63,308 bases of DNA from Phycisphaerae bacterium (GTDB taxonomy: Bacteria > Planctomycetota > Phycisphaerae > SM23-33). How positions within the stretch are numbered: the first letter of the stretch is position 1; every line of letters starts with the position of its first letter. Of this stretch, positions 33,207 to 41,338 are shown in pieces. Made by a program: the position numbers and the translations under genes. The stretch spans positions 1 through 63,308 of the forward strand of contig DRGC01000093.1 of the NCBI GenBank assembly GCA_011050235.1. The letters run 5' to 3'. Under the pieces are notes generated by a model. It searched no databases. It had not been told where the DNA came from and saw only the letters and a list, made by a program, of their open reading frames with translations.

Positions 33207-33875
33207 ATGAAACGCTCGTATCTACTGATTTCAATGGTTGTGACGGCGTTGGCGGTGGGCTGGGCGATCGCCGGCAGCGCGCCCGCGCCGGCCACCACGC
33301 CGATCACGTGGGAGCTGGATTTTGAACCCCTGGACGTCCTTCGGCCGATTCGGATCGTCCTGCCCGGCCAGACGAAGGCGACCACCTTCTGGTACCTCCG
33401 TTACCGGATATTCAACGACACCGGCGAGGACCGCCAGTTCATCCCCAGCTTCGACCTGTGCACCAACACGGGCCAGTTGTTCAACGCCAAGACGGCCGTC
33501 CCGCGCGTGGTGTTCGATAAGATCAAGGCCCACCACAACCAACCCCTGCTGAAGAACCTCGCCGCCATGACGGGCAAAATTCTCCAGGGCGAGGACAACG
33601 CCAAGGACGGCGTGGCCATCTGGCCGGACTTCGACGCCGGCGCCGGCCGGGCCGTCGTCTTCATCGGCCAGCTCAGCGGCGAACAGCGCGTCCTCAAGCT
33701 GCCCCAACCCGTTGAGGTCACCATGGTCGGCGACGACGGCAAGGAACGGACCATCACCGTCCGCGAAGTCGTCCTCCACAAGACGCGGCAGCTGACCTAC
33801 GAGATCCCCAGCGAGCCGGCCGCCCGGTTCACCACGCCGACCAGACTGGTCGACAAGCGGTGGATCATGCGATAG
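33207..33875 (+). CDS. Secreted protein of unknown function
   Basis: A 222-residue protein with a signal peptide (residues 1-23, cleavage near AIAGSA). The mature part has one cysteine and many beta-strand-like stretches (RIVLPGQTKATTFWYLRYRI). I do not recognise a family, though WYLRYRIFNDTGED recalls Planctomycete proteins of the same type. It is preceded by TAGGAG and its own promoter, and stands divergent from the pseudopilin-like gene. Confidence 0.6.
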   Translation: MKRSYLLISMVVTALAVGWAIAGSAPAPATTPITWELDFEPLDVLRPIRIVLPGQTKATTFWYLRYRIFNDTGEDRQFIPSFDLCTNTGQLFNAKTAVPRVVFDKIKAHHNQPLLKNLAAMTGKILQGEDNAKDGVAIWPDFDAGAGRAVVFIGQLSGEQRVLKLPQPVEVTMVGDDGKERTITVREVVLHKTRQLTYEIPSEPAARFTTPTRLVDKRWIMR

Positions 33876-33906
33876 CACCGGCTGCTCAATTTGCCGACAT
33901 CGCCCG

Positions 33907-33935
33907 TTGACAGGCCGGCCCTCAGTCGCTAGTAT
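33907..33935 (+). promoter_or_regulatory. Sigma70-type promoter of rpmA-obgE
   Basis: A perfect TTGACA (33907-33912), 17-bp spacer and TAGTAT (33930-33935). It gives a leader of about 66 nt before the rpmA ATG at 34008. No L21 gene lies between. Confidence 0.6.
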
Positions 33936-34007
33936 CAGGGATTCTTCGATCGTCGGCGGCGTTCGTGTCGGCGCAGACAGGCCCCACGCCGGGCCGGGAG
34001 CATACTG

Positions 34008-34253
34008 ATGGCACACAAGAAGGGACAAGGCTCGACACGCAACGGGCGCGACAGCAACGCTCAGCGTCGCGGCCTGAAGGCCTATGGCGGCCAGGCGGTC
34101 CAAGCGGGCAGTATCATCGTTCGCCAGTGCGGCACGCCCTTTAAGGCAGGCAAGAACGTCAAGCGCGGCCGCGATGACACCCTGTTCGCCGTCGCCGAGG
34201 GCTTCGTGACGTTTCGCGGGCGGTTCGTCGATGTCCTGCCGGCCACGGGATAA
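34008..34253 (+). CDS. rpmA: 50S ribosomal protein L27
   Basis: An 81-residue L27: [20 protein letters not shown] at the N-terminus, then [20 protein letters not shown] and [14 protein letters not shown]27 reaches into the peptidyl-transferase centre of the 50S subunit. In most bacteria rplU (L21) precedes rpmA; here a promoter and a secreted-protein gene do. obgE follows, as is usual. Confidence 0.97.
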   Translation: MAHKKGQGSTRNGRDSNAQRRGLKAYGGQAVQAGSIIVRQCGTPFKAGKNVKRGRDDTLFAVAEGFVTFRGRFVDVLPATG

Positions 34254-34336
34254 ACGCCGGCCCGCCTCCCGCACCCCAGGACCTTTCGAGGGTGGCCGCT
34301 TCGGCGCGCCATCCTCTTTTCTGCGCACAATCGACC

Positions 34337-35356
34337 ATGGCCATTGACCACCGAAACGATCGCAGCGGATTCGTGGACGAGATCGCCATCGCCGTCATCG
34401 CCGGCGACGGCGGCGACGGATGCTCGGCCTTTCGGCGCGAGAAGTACGTCCCGCACGGCGGCCCGGCCGGCGGCGACGGCGGACGCGGGGGCAATGTATT
34501 CATGCTCGCCGATGACTCGCTCAACACGCTGCAGCACCTCGCCGGCCACCACCACTGGCGGGCCGAACACGGTGAGAACGGCATGGGCAAGAACTGTCAC
34601 GGCCGAAGCGGCAAGGACATCGTCGTCCGCGTGCCGGTGGGCACCATCATCCGCGACGCCGATCTCGGACTGGTCCTTAAGGACCTCGCCGAGCCCGGTC
34701 AGAAGGTCCGTGTCGCTACCGGCGGGCGGGGCGGACGCGGCAACTCCCGTTTCGCCACGCCCACCCACCAGGCCCCTCGCGAGTTCGAAACCGGCGACCC
34801 CGGCCAGCAGCGGGAGCTCCTCTTGGAGCTGAAGCTCATCGCCGACGCCGGACTCGTCGGCAAGCCCAATGCCGGCAAGAGCACGCTGTTGTCGCGCCTG
34901 TCGGCGGCCCGGCCGAAAATCGCCGCCTATCCGTTCACCACGCGCACGCCCTACCTCGGCATCACCGAGCTCGCCAACCACCGGCGGTTCGTGATCGCCG
35001 ACATCCCGGGGCTCATCGAGGGCGCCCACACCGGGGCGGGGCTCGGCGACGAGTTCCTCCGCCATATCGAGCGGACCCGCCTGCTGGTGCACATGGTGGA
35101 TATTTGCCCGCCCACCGGCACGGCCGCCGACGACTACCACGCTATCCGGCGCGAGCTGGAGCAGTACTCCCCCGCCCTGGCGGCCAAGGACGAGATCGTC
35201 GTGGCCAACAAGATGGACCTCACCGACAGCGACGCCCACCTGGCCGAGCTGCGGTCGGCCGTCGACTGCGACGTGATCGCCATCAGCGCCGTCACCGGCC
35301 GCGGACTGGAGGCCCTGACCGAAGCCATCTGGCGACGCCTGCACCCCGAGCCCTAG
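34337..35356 (+). CDS. obgE: GTPase ObgE/CgtA
   Basis: A 339-residue Obg GTPase. The glycine-rich Obg domain covers residues about 11-160 (AGDGGDGCSAFRREKYVPHG); the G domain follows with G1 GKPNAGKST, G3 DIPGL and G4 NKMD. Obg GTPases bind the 50S subunit and take part in ribosome assembly and stress control. There is no C-terminal OCT domain. The ATG at 34337 is chosen as the first in-frame start close to the conserved segment. Confidence 0.95.
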   Translation: MAIDHRNDRSGFVDEIAIAVIAGDGGDGCSAFRREKYVPHGGPAGGDGGRGGNVFMLADDSLNTLQHLAGHHHWRAEHGENGMGKNCHGRSGKDIVVRVPVGTIIRDADLGLVLKDLAEPGQKVRVATGGRGGRGNSRFATPTHQAPREFETGDPGQQRELLLELKLIADAGLVGKPNAGKSTLLSRLSAARPKIAAYPFTTRTPYLGITELANHRRFVIADIPGLIEGAHTGAGLGDEFLRHIERTRLLVHMVDICPPTGTAADDYHAIRRELEQYSPALAAKDEIVVANKMDLTDSDAHLAELRSAVDCDVIAISAVTGRGLEALTEAIWRRLHPEP

Positions 35357-35384
35357 AGCGATGCACACGAAATGAGCGAACACC

Positions 35385-36167
35385 ATGAATGACCTAAGCG
35401 AAATCCCCGGCGTCCTGGCCTGCGATATCGGCAACAGCACGATCAAGTTCGCCCACGTCAACGGCGATGAGATCGGCGACGTGACGTCCTGCCGCGTCGG
35501 CGAGCTGACTCGTCTGGGCCGAATTCTAACCACGCTGTGGGAACCCTTGCCCGCCCCCAAGGCCCTGGTGGCCGCCAGTGTCAACCCGGCCGCCTGCAAG
35601 GCGCTCGAAGCCGCCGCCAGCCACTCCCTGCAGGCGGGCATCCTCGTGATCGGCCGCGATCTGCCCCTGCCCATCGACACCGACCTGCCTCACCCCGAGG
35701 CCGTCGGCGCGGATCGCCTGTGTGCGGCCGTCGCCGCCTTCGACCAACTGGGCCAGGCCTGCGTGGTCGCCGATTTCGGCACGGCCATCACCATCGACTG
35801 CGTCAACGAGCAAGGCATTTTCCTCGGCGGGGCCATCCTGCCCGGCCTGGCGATGTCAGCCGACGCCCTGCACGACAAGGCCGCCCAACTGCCCCGCGTC
35901 GATCCCGCCGCCTCGGCCAGCCTTCCCGGCAAGGACACCACCGAGGCCATCCAGATCGGCCTGCTCGCCGCCGCGCGCGGGGCCCTGCGAGAGTGCATCG
36001 AGGCGTTCGCCAAACAACTGGGCCACTGGCCGCTCGTCATCTGCACCGGCGGCGACGCCGACCTGATCGTCGGCGACCCGCAGCACAACGACCTCGTCCA
36101 GGCCATCGTACCCGACCTCGCCCTCCGCGGGGTCGCCATGGCCTACTACCGTTCGCTGGTCAAATGA
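35385..36167 (+). CDS. coaX: Type III pantothenate kinase
   Basis: A 260-residue CoaX, which phosphorylates pantothenate in the first step of CoA synthesis and, unlike CoaA, is not feedback-inhibited by CoA. It has DIGNSTIKFA, the GADR motif in PEAVGADRLC, the phosphate segment DFGTAITID and GGAILPGLAMS. It follows obgE by 28 bp and is part of the same run. Confidence 0.93.
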   Translation: MNDLSEIPGVLACDIGNSTIKFAHVNGDEIGDVTSCRVGELTRLGRILTTLWEPLPAPKALVAASVNPAACKALEAAASHSLQAGILVIGRDLPLPIDTDLPHPEAVGADRLCAAVAAFDQLGQACVVADFGTAITIDCVNEQGIFLGGAILPGLAMSADALHDKAAQLPRVDPAASASLPGKDTTEAIQIGLLAAARGALRECIEAFAKQLGHWPLVICTGGDADLIVGDPQHNDLVQAIVPDLALRGVAMAYYRSLVK

Positions 36168-36208
36168 TCCCCCCCGCCCAGGCAATGGCCGGGCCCGGGT
36201 GTCGGCGC

Positions 36209-36214
36209 TATAAT
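36209..36214 (+). promoter_or_regulatory. Candidate -10 element of the ClpN-fusion gene
   Basis: Perfect TATAAT, 46 nt before the ATG at 36261. The -35 region is not clear. Confidence 0.4.
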
Positions 36215-36260
36215 AGCTGTTGACCCTAACCCGAATTGTCGCTGTCAGGGGAGACTTCCC

Positions 36261-37106
36261 ATGTTCGAACGATTCACCCAGCGCGCCCGCAAAGTGATGG
36301 CCCTGGCCAACCAGGAGGCCCATCGCTTCAACCACGAGTACATTGGCACCGAACATATTCTCCTTGGGCTGATCAAGGAGGGTACCGGTGTCGGCGCCAA
36401 CGTGCTGCGAAATCTGGACGTGGACCTGCACAAGGTCCGTGTGGCCGTCGAACAGCAGACCCCCCCCGGCCCCGAGATGGTGGCGACGGGCAAGCTGCCT
36501 ATGACACCGCGGGCCGAGAAGGTCATCGAATACGCCACCCCCGAAGCCCGCAACCTGAACCACAACTACATCGGCACGGAACATCTTCTGTTGGGGCTTC
36601 TGTGCGAAGGAGAGGGCATCGCCGCTATCGTCCTGACGGAGTTCGATCTGAAGCTCGACCAGATACGGGAGGAAGTCCAGTCGCTGCTGGGCGCCGGTCT
36701 GGATATCGACACGGACGACACCGCTGTGGAAAGCGAAAGGCCCTCTCCCGTGGAGGTCGCCGAACTCGTCAAAACCCCCGAGGCCTCCGAGTTCGTCGGT
36801 CAACTTATCGCCGACCTCGCCAAGCGCGAGGACAAACGCCTTTCCGACATCTACCTCACGTTCGGCCGACGCGTCCGGGTGCAATACCGCATTGGCAACT
36901 ATGTCGATGAATTCGACGCGCCTGCCAAGCAACAGGTCCCGGCCATCATCGCACAACTGAAGCAACTGTTCTTCATGAGCCCCGCCCGCAGCGATATCCC
37001 GCAAGAAGGCCGAATGGAGAATGTCGGCGAGGAAAAGCTGACGTTGCGCGCCACCGTCATTCCGACCGACACGGGCGAGGTCATCGCCATCCACGTGGAG
37101 AGCTAG
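36261..37106 (+). CDS. ClpN-repeat protein fused to a GspE/PilB N2-like domain
   Basis: A 281-residue protein without any ATPase domain. Residues 1-150 carry two Clp N-terminal repeats (RKVMALANQEAHRFNHEYIG, then NLNHNYIGTEHLLLGLL), as in ClpC, where they bind adaptors and substrates. Residues about 180-281 resemble the N2 domain of secretion ATPases GspE/PilB: KRLSDIYLTFGRRVRVQYRI (compare SDIHIEP...RVRYRI), AIIAQLKQLF, IPQEGRM, and TGEVIAIHV. Start is ATG 36261 with AGGGGAG upstream. The next gene starts directly after its stop. Function unknown; a link between proteolysis adaptors and pilus/secretion motors is inference. Confidence 0.72.
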   Translation: MFERFTQRARKVMALANQEAHRFNHEYIGTEHILLGLIKEGTGVGANVLRNLDVDLHKVRVAVEQQTPPGPEMVATGKLPMTPRAEKVIEYATPEARNLNHNYIGTEHLLLGLLCEGEGIAAIVLTEFDLKLDQIREEVQSLLGAGLDIDTDDTAVESERPSPVEVAELVKTPEASEFVGQLIADLAKREDKRLSDIYLTFGRRVRVQYRIGNYVDEFDAPAKQQVPAIIAQLKQLFFMSPARSDIPQEGRMENVGEEKLTLRATVIPTDTGEVIAIHVES

Positions 37107-38234
37107 TTGTCATCCGCCGACAAGACCACCGCCCGCATTCAGACGCCGCCGGGGCGCGGGGGGATTGCGGTGATCGCTCTGGACGGGCCGGACCGGGAGG
37201 CGGTTCTGAACGGGATATTTCGCCCGCTGAAGACGCACGCCGACGGCCCGGCGGATGCGGTGCAATTGGGCCGCGTTCTCGACGAAAGCGGCGACGTTCT
37301 GGATGAGGCCATCGTCGCCCGTAGCGGCCAGGGGGCGATCGAGATCAACATCCACGGCGGCCCGGCGGTCGCGCAGGCTGTGCTGGGGCGGCTGGCCCAA
37401 CTGGGGGCCGACGTCGCCCCCGCCCGGCCGGCAGCGCCGGAAAGCTTTCAGACCGCCCACCCGCAGTGGAGCAACCCCGCTATCGGCCGCGAGATGCTCG
37501 GACTCCTACCCGCCGCCGCCAGTGAGTTGGTCGTCGCGGCGATCTCGCAGCAGTGGTCGGCTGGGCTGTCGGCGCTGGCCAGCGACGACTCGGCCACGGC
37601 CCAACAGCTCCGCGCCGCCGCCGAGCGGCTGGCCGTGATGGACAAGCTGCTGTCACCGGCGGAGGTCGTGCTGGTCGGCCCGCCCAATGCGGGCAAGAGC
37701 ACGCTGGCCAACGCCCTGGTCGGCCGGGCCGTCAGTATCGTCCACGAAACGCCGGGCACGACGCGCGACTGGGTCCGCGAGCAGGCCCTGCTGGGCGGCG
37801 TGCCGATCTGGCTGACCGATACAGCCGGCCTGTTCGAATCGCCCGAGGCCCTCCACGACATCGAGGCCGAAGCCGTCCGCCGCGCCCGCCACCGCGCCGA
37901 ATCGGCCGACCTGGTCCTGCTGATTTCAGCCGGCGAGCCCACACCGACCCCCGACTGGCTTGACGCCAAACTGCTGCTCCGCGTCGCGGCCAAGTGCGAC
38001 CGCCCAAGACCCGTCGGCCCCTTCGATGCCTTCGTCAGCGCCCACACGGGCGAAGGGCTGGCCGAACTGGCCGAGGCGATTCTGAACGCGTTGGGTCTGG
38101 CCGACATCGACCCAACCACCCCGGCGGCCTTCACGCAGCGTCAAACCGATTTGCTCCTGACCGCCGCCGAAGCAATGGATGGCAACAACGCACCCGCAGC
38201 ACGCGAGCAATTGAACACGTTGCTGCTAGGTTGA
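37107..38234 (+). CDS. MnmE/TrmE-like GTPase lacking the C-terminal Cys motif
   Basis: A 375-residue protein related to MnmE, the GTPase that with MnmG modifies wobble uridine 34 of tRNA. N-terminal TPPGRGGIAVIALDGP and INIHGGPAVAQAVL recall the tetrahydrofolate-binding TrmE-N domain. The G domain has G1 GPPNAGKST, K-loop TPGTTRDW and G3 DTAGL; G4 is AKCD rather than NKxD. MnmE ends in FCIGK with a catalytic cysteine, and is ~450 residues; both are missing here. It may be a divergent paralogue. The start is TTG 37107 right after the upstream stop, with GGAG inside that gene. Confidence 0.78.
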   Translation: MSSADKTTARIQTPPGRGGIAVIALDGPDREAVLNGIFRPLKTHADGPADAVQLGRVLDESGDVLDEAIVARSGQGAIEINIHGGPAVAQAVLGRLAQLGADVAPARPAAPESFQTAHPQWSNPAIGREMLGLLPAAASELVVAAISQQWSAGLSALASDDSATAQQLRAAAERLAVMDKLLSPAEVVLVGPPNAGKSTLANALVGRAVSIVHETPGTTRDWVREQALLGGVPIWLTDTAGLFESPEALHDIEAEAVRRARHRAESADLVLLISAGEPTPTPDWLDAKLLLRVAAKCDRPRPVGPFDAFVSAHTGEGLAELAEAILNALGLADIDPTTPAAFTQRQTDLLLTAAEAMDGNNAPAAREQLNTLLLG

Positions 38235-38298
38235 GCACCGGCGCCCTCTGCCCACACGCGTCCGGAACACCACGACGACCCCCCGCACCCCATTTGTT

Positions 38299-38341
38299 TC
38301 TTGTCTCTTGTATCTTGTCTCTTGCTCTCTTGTATCTTGTT
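38299..38341. repeat. Heptamer array between convergent genes (locus E)
   Basis: Units TCTTGTC, TCTTGTA, TCTTGTC, then an 8-mer TCTTGCTC, TCTTGTA and TCTTGTT. The array ends about 14 nt from the uvrD stop at 38356, and TCTTCC follows. No inverted partner is visible. It occupies the convergent gap between the MnmE-like gene and uvrD. Confidence 0.85.
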
Positions 38342-38355
38342 TCTTCCGCTTCCCC

Positions 38356-40662
38356 TCACACCAAGTCCAACTTCGCCATTTTCAGGACGAGGGTTTTCCG
38401 CCCGACTTCGTGGAAGTCGATGACGGCCTTGGTCTTGGGCCAGGCCAGAGACAACTTCGCAACCTTGCCGATCCCGAACGTCGAGTGCTGAACCGTCGAG
38501 CCGACGGTCAGGTGCTCGTACTCCGGCGGGGGCGGGTCGGTTTCGTCGGAGGCGTGGTCGCCGCCGAGGTCCACGCGGTCGGCCGCCGCCTCGATCAGGG
38601 CCCGTTCGTCGACATCCTCATAGAACCCGCCGGCAGCGGCCGTCGCCGAGCGACTTCGGGACTTGGGGGCGGCCTCGACCGGCGTGGTCAGATCCACGAC
38701 CTTTAGGTTCTCAACCCCGATCTCGCGCAAAAACGGCGAGGCCGATTGCGGCATCGACCTTCCGCGGACCATTCGCCGGCGAACGCACGAGAGCGTCAGT
38801 TCGTCCTGGGCCCGCGTCATGCCGACGAACGCCAACCGACGTTCCTCCTCCAGACGGTCGATGTCCCGCGGCGTAAACGGTGAGGCCGGCTCGTCCATTC
38901 GCTCGAACGGCAGGAGCCCCTGCTCGCAGCCGATGATGTAGACCACCCGAAACTCCAACCCCTTGGCCGCGTGCAGCGTCATCAGCGTGACCGCCCCGCC
39001 GCCCTCGAAGTGATCGACATCGCTGACGAGGCTGACCTGCTGGAGATAGTCCGCCAGCGGCGTCCGCGGCGCGTCGGGGTCTTCGGGCCCCTCGTAGGCG
39101 GCGTCGAACTCAGCGGCGGTGGAGATCAGCTCCTCGATGTTGGCCCAAGCGTCGCTGTCGACATCGACGCTGTGGCGATAGAGCTCCTCCAGCCCGCTGC
39201 GAAGCACAACGTCCTCGACGATCTCGCGGACCGGCCGGTCCAGGTCCTCGGCCAATTGGTCCATCAGGGCGGCGAACTCGCCGGCCTTTTTGGCCGCGGC
39301 CTGTTTCAGCCCGGCCGCGGCGGGGGTGCGGCAGGCCGTCCGCAGCGATCCGCCCGTCTCCCCGGCCAGCGCGGTCAGCCGTTCGATGCTGGTAGCGCCG
39401 ATGCCGCGCCGCGGCGTGTTGATGACACGGCGGCAGCTGAGATCGTCGACCGGGTTGACCAGCAGCCTCAGATAGGCCACGACGTCGCGGATCTCCTTGC
39501 GATTGTAGAACGCCACGCCGCGGGCGATTCGGTACGGCACGCCGCCGCGGATCAGGGCTTCTTCCATCACGCGCGACAGGCTGTTGACGCGATAGAACAC
39601 GGCCACGTCGTCGTGGCTGCTGTCGGTGGAGGCCCGCGCCGCGATCCGCTGGACAATCTGAGCGGCCTCGGCGTGCTCGTCGTTGCAGTACATCGCCGTC
39701 ACGTCGAGGCCGGCCCCGCGATGGCTGATGAGACGCTTGTCCTTGCGGTTGGTGTTGTGGGTGATCAGCTTGCCCGCCGCGGCCAGAATCGGCGCGGTCG
39801 AGCGATAGTTTTCTTCGAGGCGGACAACGCGGGCGTTGGGGTAGTCGGCCTCGAACTCCAGGATGTTGCGAATGTCCGCGCCGCGCCAGGCGTAGATGCT
39901 CTGGTCGGGGTCGCCCGTGGCGCAGATATTCTCGTGATCCATCGCGATGCCGTGGGCGATGATGTACTGGGCGCGGTTGGTGTCCTGATATTCGTCGATC
40001 AGGACGTAGCGGAAACGCTCGCCGAGCTGCCGGCGGACGTCGGGCAGATCGCGCAGCAGAAAGGCCACCCGCGTCAGCAGATCGTCGAAATCCAGCGCGT
40101 TGTTGGCCGTCAGGAGCTTCTCGTACTCGGTAAAGACCCCCGCCACGTTCCGCTGGAAAAAGTCGGCGGCGGCGTCGGCGTACTCCTTGGCCGTCTGCAG
40201 GGCGTTCTTGGCCTTGGAGATCACCGACAGAACAGCCGCGGGCGCCAGACGGTCGGTCGACAGTTCGGCGGTCTTCATCGCCTGCTTGACCAGCCGGATC
40301 TGGTCGTCGCGGTCATAGATGCTGAAGCTGCCCGTCAGCCCGGCCGCATCGCCGAAATCTCGAAGCAGCCTCGCACACAGCGCATGAAACGTGCACACCG
40401 TCGCCCCGCGAGGGACCTCCAGTGCGGCGATCCGGTCGCGCATTTCGCCAGCGGCCTTGTTGGTGAAGGTCAGGGCCAGCACCTGCCAGGGCGCGATGCC
40501 CTGACCGATCAGATGGGCCACGCGCCGCGTGATCACGCGGGTCTTGCCCGACCCGGCCGCCGCCAGCACCAGCAGGGGCCCGTCGACGTGCGTCACCGCC
40601 TCGCGCTGGGCGTCGTTGAGATTCGCCAGAATATCCACTCGGTGCTCCTCAAAACGCGACAT
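38356..40662 (-). CDS. UvrD/PcrA-type superfamily 1 DNA helicase
   Basis: A 768-residue 3'-5' helicase. Motifs: Ia/Walker A AAAGSGKTRVITRRVAHLI, motif II DEYQDTN, motif III SIYAWRGADIRN, motif VI LAFVGMTRAQDEL. Length and the C-terminal Tudor-like tail (VGSTVQHSTFGIGKVAKL) fit PcrA/UvrD, used in nucleotide excision and mismatch repair and in transcription-coupled repair. The start at 40662 begins the conserved region; a slightly longer frame adds 9 residues. It ends beside a heptamer array and is divergent from a structured gap. Confidence 0.95.
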   Translation of the reverse strand: MSRFEEHRVDILANLNDAQREAVTHVDGPLLVLAAAGSGKTRVITRRVAHLIGQGIAPWQVLALTFTNKAAGEMRDRIAALEVPRGATVCTFHALCARLLRDFGDAAGLTGSFSIYDRDDQIRLVKQAMKTAELSTDRLAPAAVLSVISKAKNALQTAKEYADAAADFFQRNVAGVFTEYEKLLTANNALDFDDLLTRVAFLLRDLPDVRRQLGERFRYVLIDEYQDTNRAQYIIAHGIAMDHENICATGDPDQSIYAWRGADIRNILEFEADYPNARVVRLEENYRSTAPILAAAGKLITHNTNRKDKRLISHRGAGLDVTAMYCNDEHAEAAQIVQRIAARASTDSSHDDVAVFYRVNSLSRVMEEALIRGGVPYRIARGVAFYNRKEIRDVVAYLRLLVNPVDDLSCRRVINTPRRGIGATSIERLTALAGETGGSLRTACRTPAAAGLKQAAAKKAGEFAALMDQLAEDLDRPVREIVEDVVLRSGLEELYRHSVDVDSDAWANIEELISTAAEFDAAYEGPEDPDAPRTPLADYLQQVSLVSDVDHFEGGGAVTLMTLHAAKGLEFRVVYIIGCEQGLLPFERMDEPASPFTPRDIDRLEEERRLAFVGMTRAQDELTLSCVRRRMVRGRSMPQSASPFLREIGVENLKVVDLTTPVEAAPKSRSRSATAAAGGFYEDVDERALIEAAADRVDLGGDHASDETDPPPPEYEHLTVGSTVQHSTFGIGKVAKLSLAWPKTKAVIDFHEVGRKTLVLKMAKLDLV

Positions 40663-40713
40663 CTTACAGGCCCAGCCCCCCCCGGCCAAGCGCCTGGACG
40701 GGCGGAAAAGTTT

Positions 40714-41000
40714 ACGCCCCGCCCTTAAGACGGCCCTTTGTCTTGTCGATGAAATTTACAGCGTCGCATGCGCCTTTCCATCGGCGCGCATGCGCGGCAG
40801 GGATGCACGCTAGGGCGGGGGATAACGGCCTCTTGGGCCGTCATCACGGCAGGAAGCCCACAGTGAACAACCGAGAATCCTTCGGGCCGCGCTGGAGGGC
40901 GTGCTGGCGGCCCGAGCAACCGCCTGCGGTGCAGCGGACACCCGACTTCGGTCGGGACCCGGTATCGCGGCGGATACCGGTCGGGTGATCCATTTTTAGG
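40714..41000 (+). ncRNA. Candidate structured RNA of unknown family (strand assumed)
   Basis: The 435-bp gap between uvrD and the next gene is unusually foldable. A 9-bp long-range pair CCCCGCCCT/AGGGCGGGG (40717-40725 with 40812-40820) encloses AAGAC/GTCTT (40727-40744) and the 8-bp GCATGCGC/GCGCATGC (40766-40793). Then come ACGGCC/GGCCGT (40825-40841), CGGGCCGC/GCGGCCCG (40883-40914), CCCGAC-TTCG-GTCGGG (40941-40956) and CCGGTATC/GATACCGG (40959-40980), and ATTTTTA at 40992. I find no RNase P, tmRNA, 6S or SRP signature and no protein on either strand that looks real. It may be a novel RNA, a riboswitch leader or a repeat cluster. Confidence 0.35.
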
Positions 41001-41059
41001 GTCGCCCGGCCTTTCTTTTGTCTGCGCCGCCGGCGCTGTTGCCGGCGATGCGGGCGGTG

Positions 41060-41065
41060 TATAAT
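41060..41065 (+). promoter_or_regulatory. -10 element before the frameshifted small gene
   Basis: Perfect TATAAT; weak -35 (TGTTGC, 17 bp upstream). It ends 32 nt before ATG 41098, which has AAGGGC upstream. It may serve the small gene and the DUF2059 gene. Confidence 0.4.
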
Positions 41066-41097
41066 CCCACCGATCCGATAGATACAAGGGCACGACC

Positions 41098-41290
41098 ATG
41101 ACCGATGGTGCCAAAGAGCTTCGCAACGTCATCGCGTTCGCAGCCGCCGATGGGCAACTCAGCAGCCGGCGCGTTGGGCAAGATCACGGGCGACGCGTTC
41201 ACGCCCGACGACGCCGGCGTCGAAGCCGCCCGCACCTGGTGGGCTTCCGGCGGACCGAAACGAGACCCATACGACAAACTGGCCCTGTGA
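41098..41290 (+). pseudogene. Small conserved-looking gene split by a +1 frameshift
   Basis: Reading from ATG 41098 gives MTDGAKELRNVIAFAAADG and then loses sense; the neighbouring frame gives AGALGKITGDAFTPDDAGVE and runs to TGA at 41288-41290. Joined near CAGCAGCC (41158-41165) by dropping one base, the product is a 63-residue protein ending RDPYDKLAL. Both halves have protein-like composition and sit behind a TATAAT box and a ribosome binding site. I do not recognise the family. A sequencing error, a real mutation or programmed frameshifting could explain it. Confidence 0.5.
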
Positions 41291-41338
41291 TCGGCGGCGC
41301 CGAACTGCAGGTCCTAAGCCAAGAAGAAGGAGAAAGCC

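Noticed and set aside
34082-35680. A 532-codon open frame antisense to rpmA and obgE
   Set aside because: The plus strand carries L27 and Obg with all motifs; the minus frame has none.
38971-40728. A 585-codon open frame antisense to the helicase gene
   Set aside because: No domain, no ribosome binding site; antisense to all UvrD motifs.
40860-40930. Resemblance to RNase P (ACAGTGAACAACCG against CACAGAAA..ACCGCC)
   Set aside because: The other universal RNase P element (GAGGAAAGTCC-like) is absent from the region on both strands.
40725-41132. A 135-codon minus-strand frame across the gap beside uvrD
   Set aside because: Arg/Pro/Cys-rich with no homology pattern, no ribosome binding site; the region folds strongly as RNA instead.
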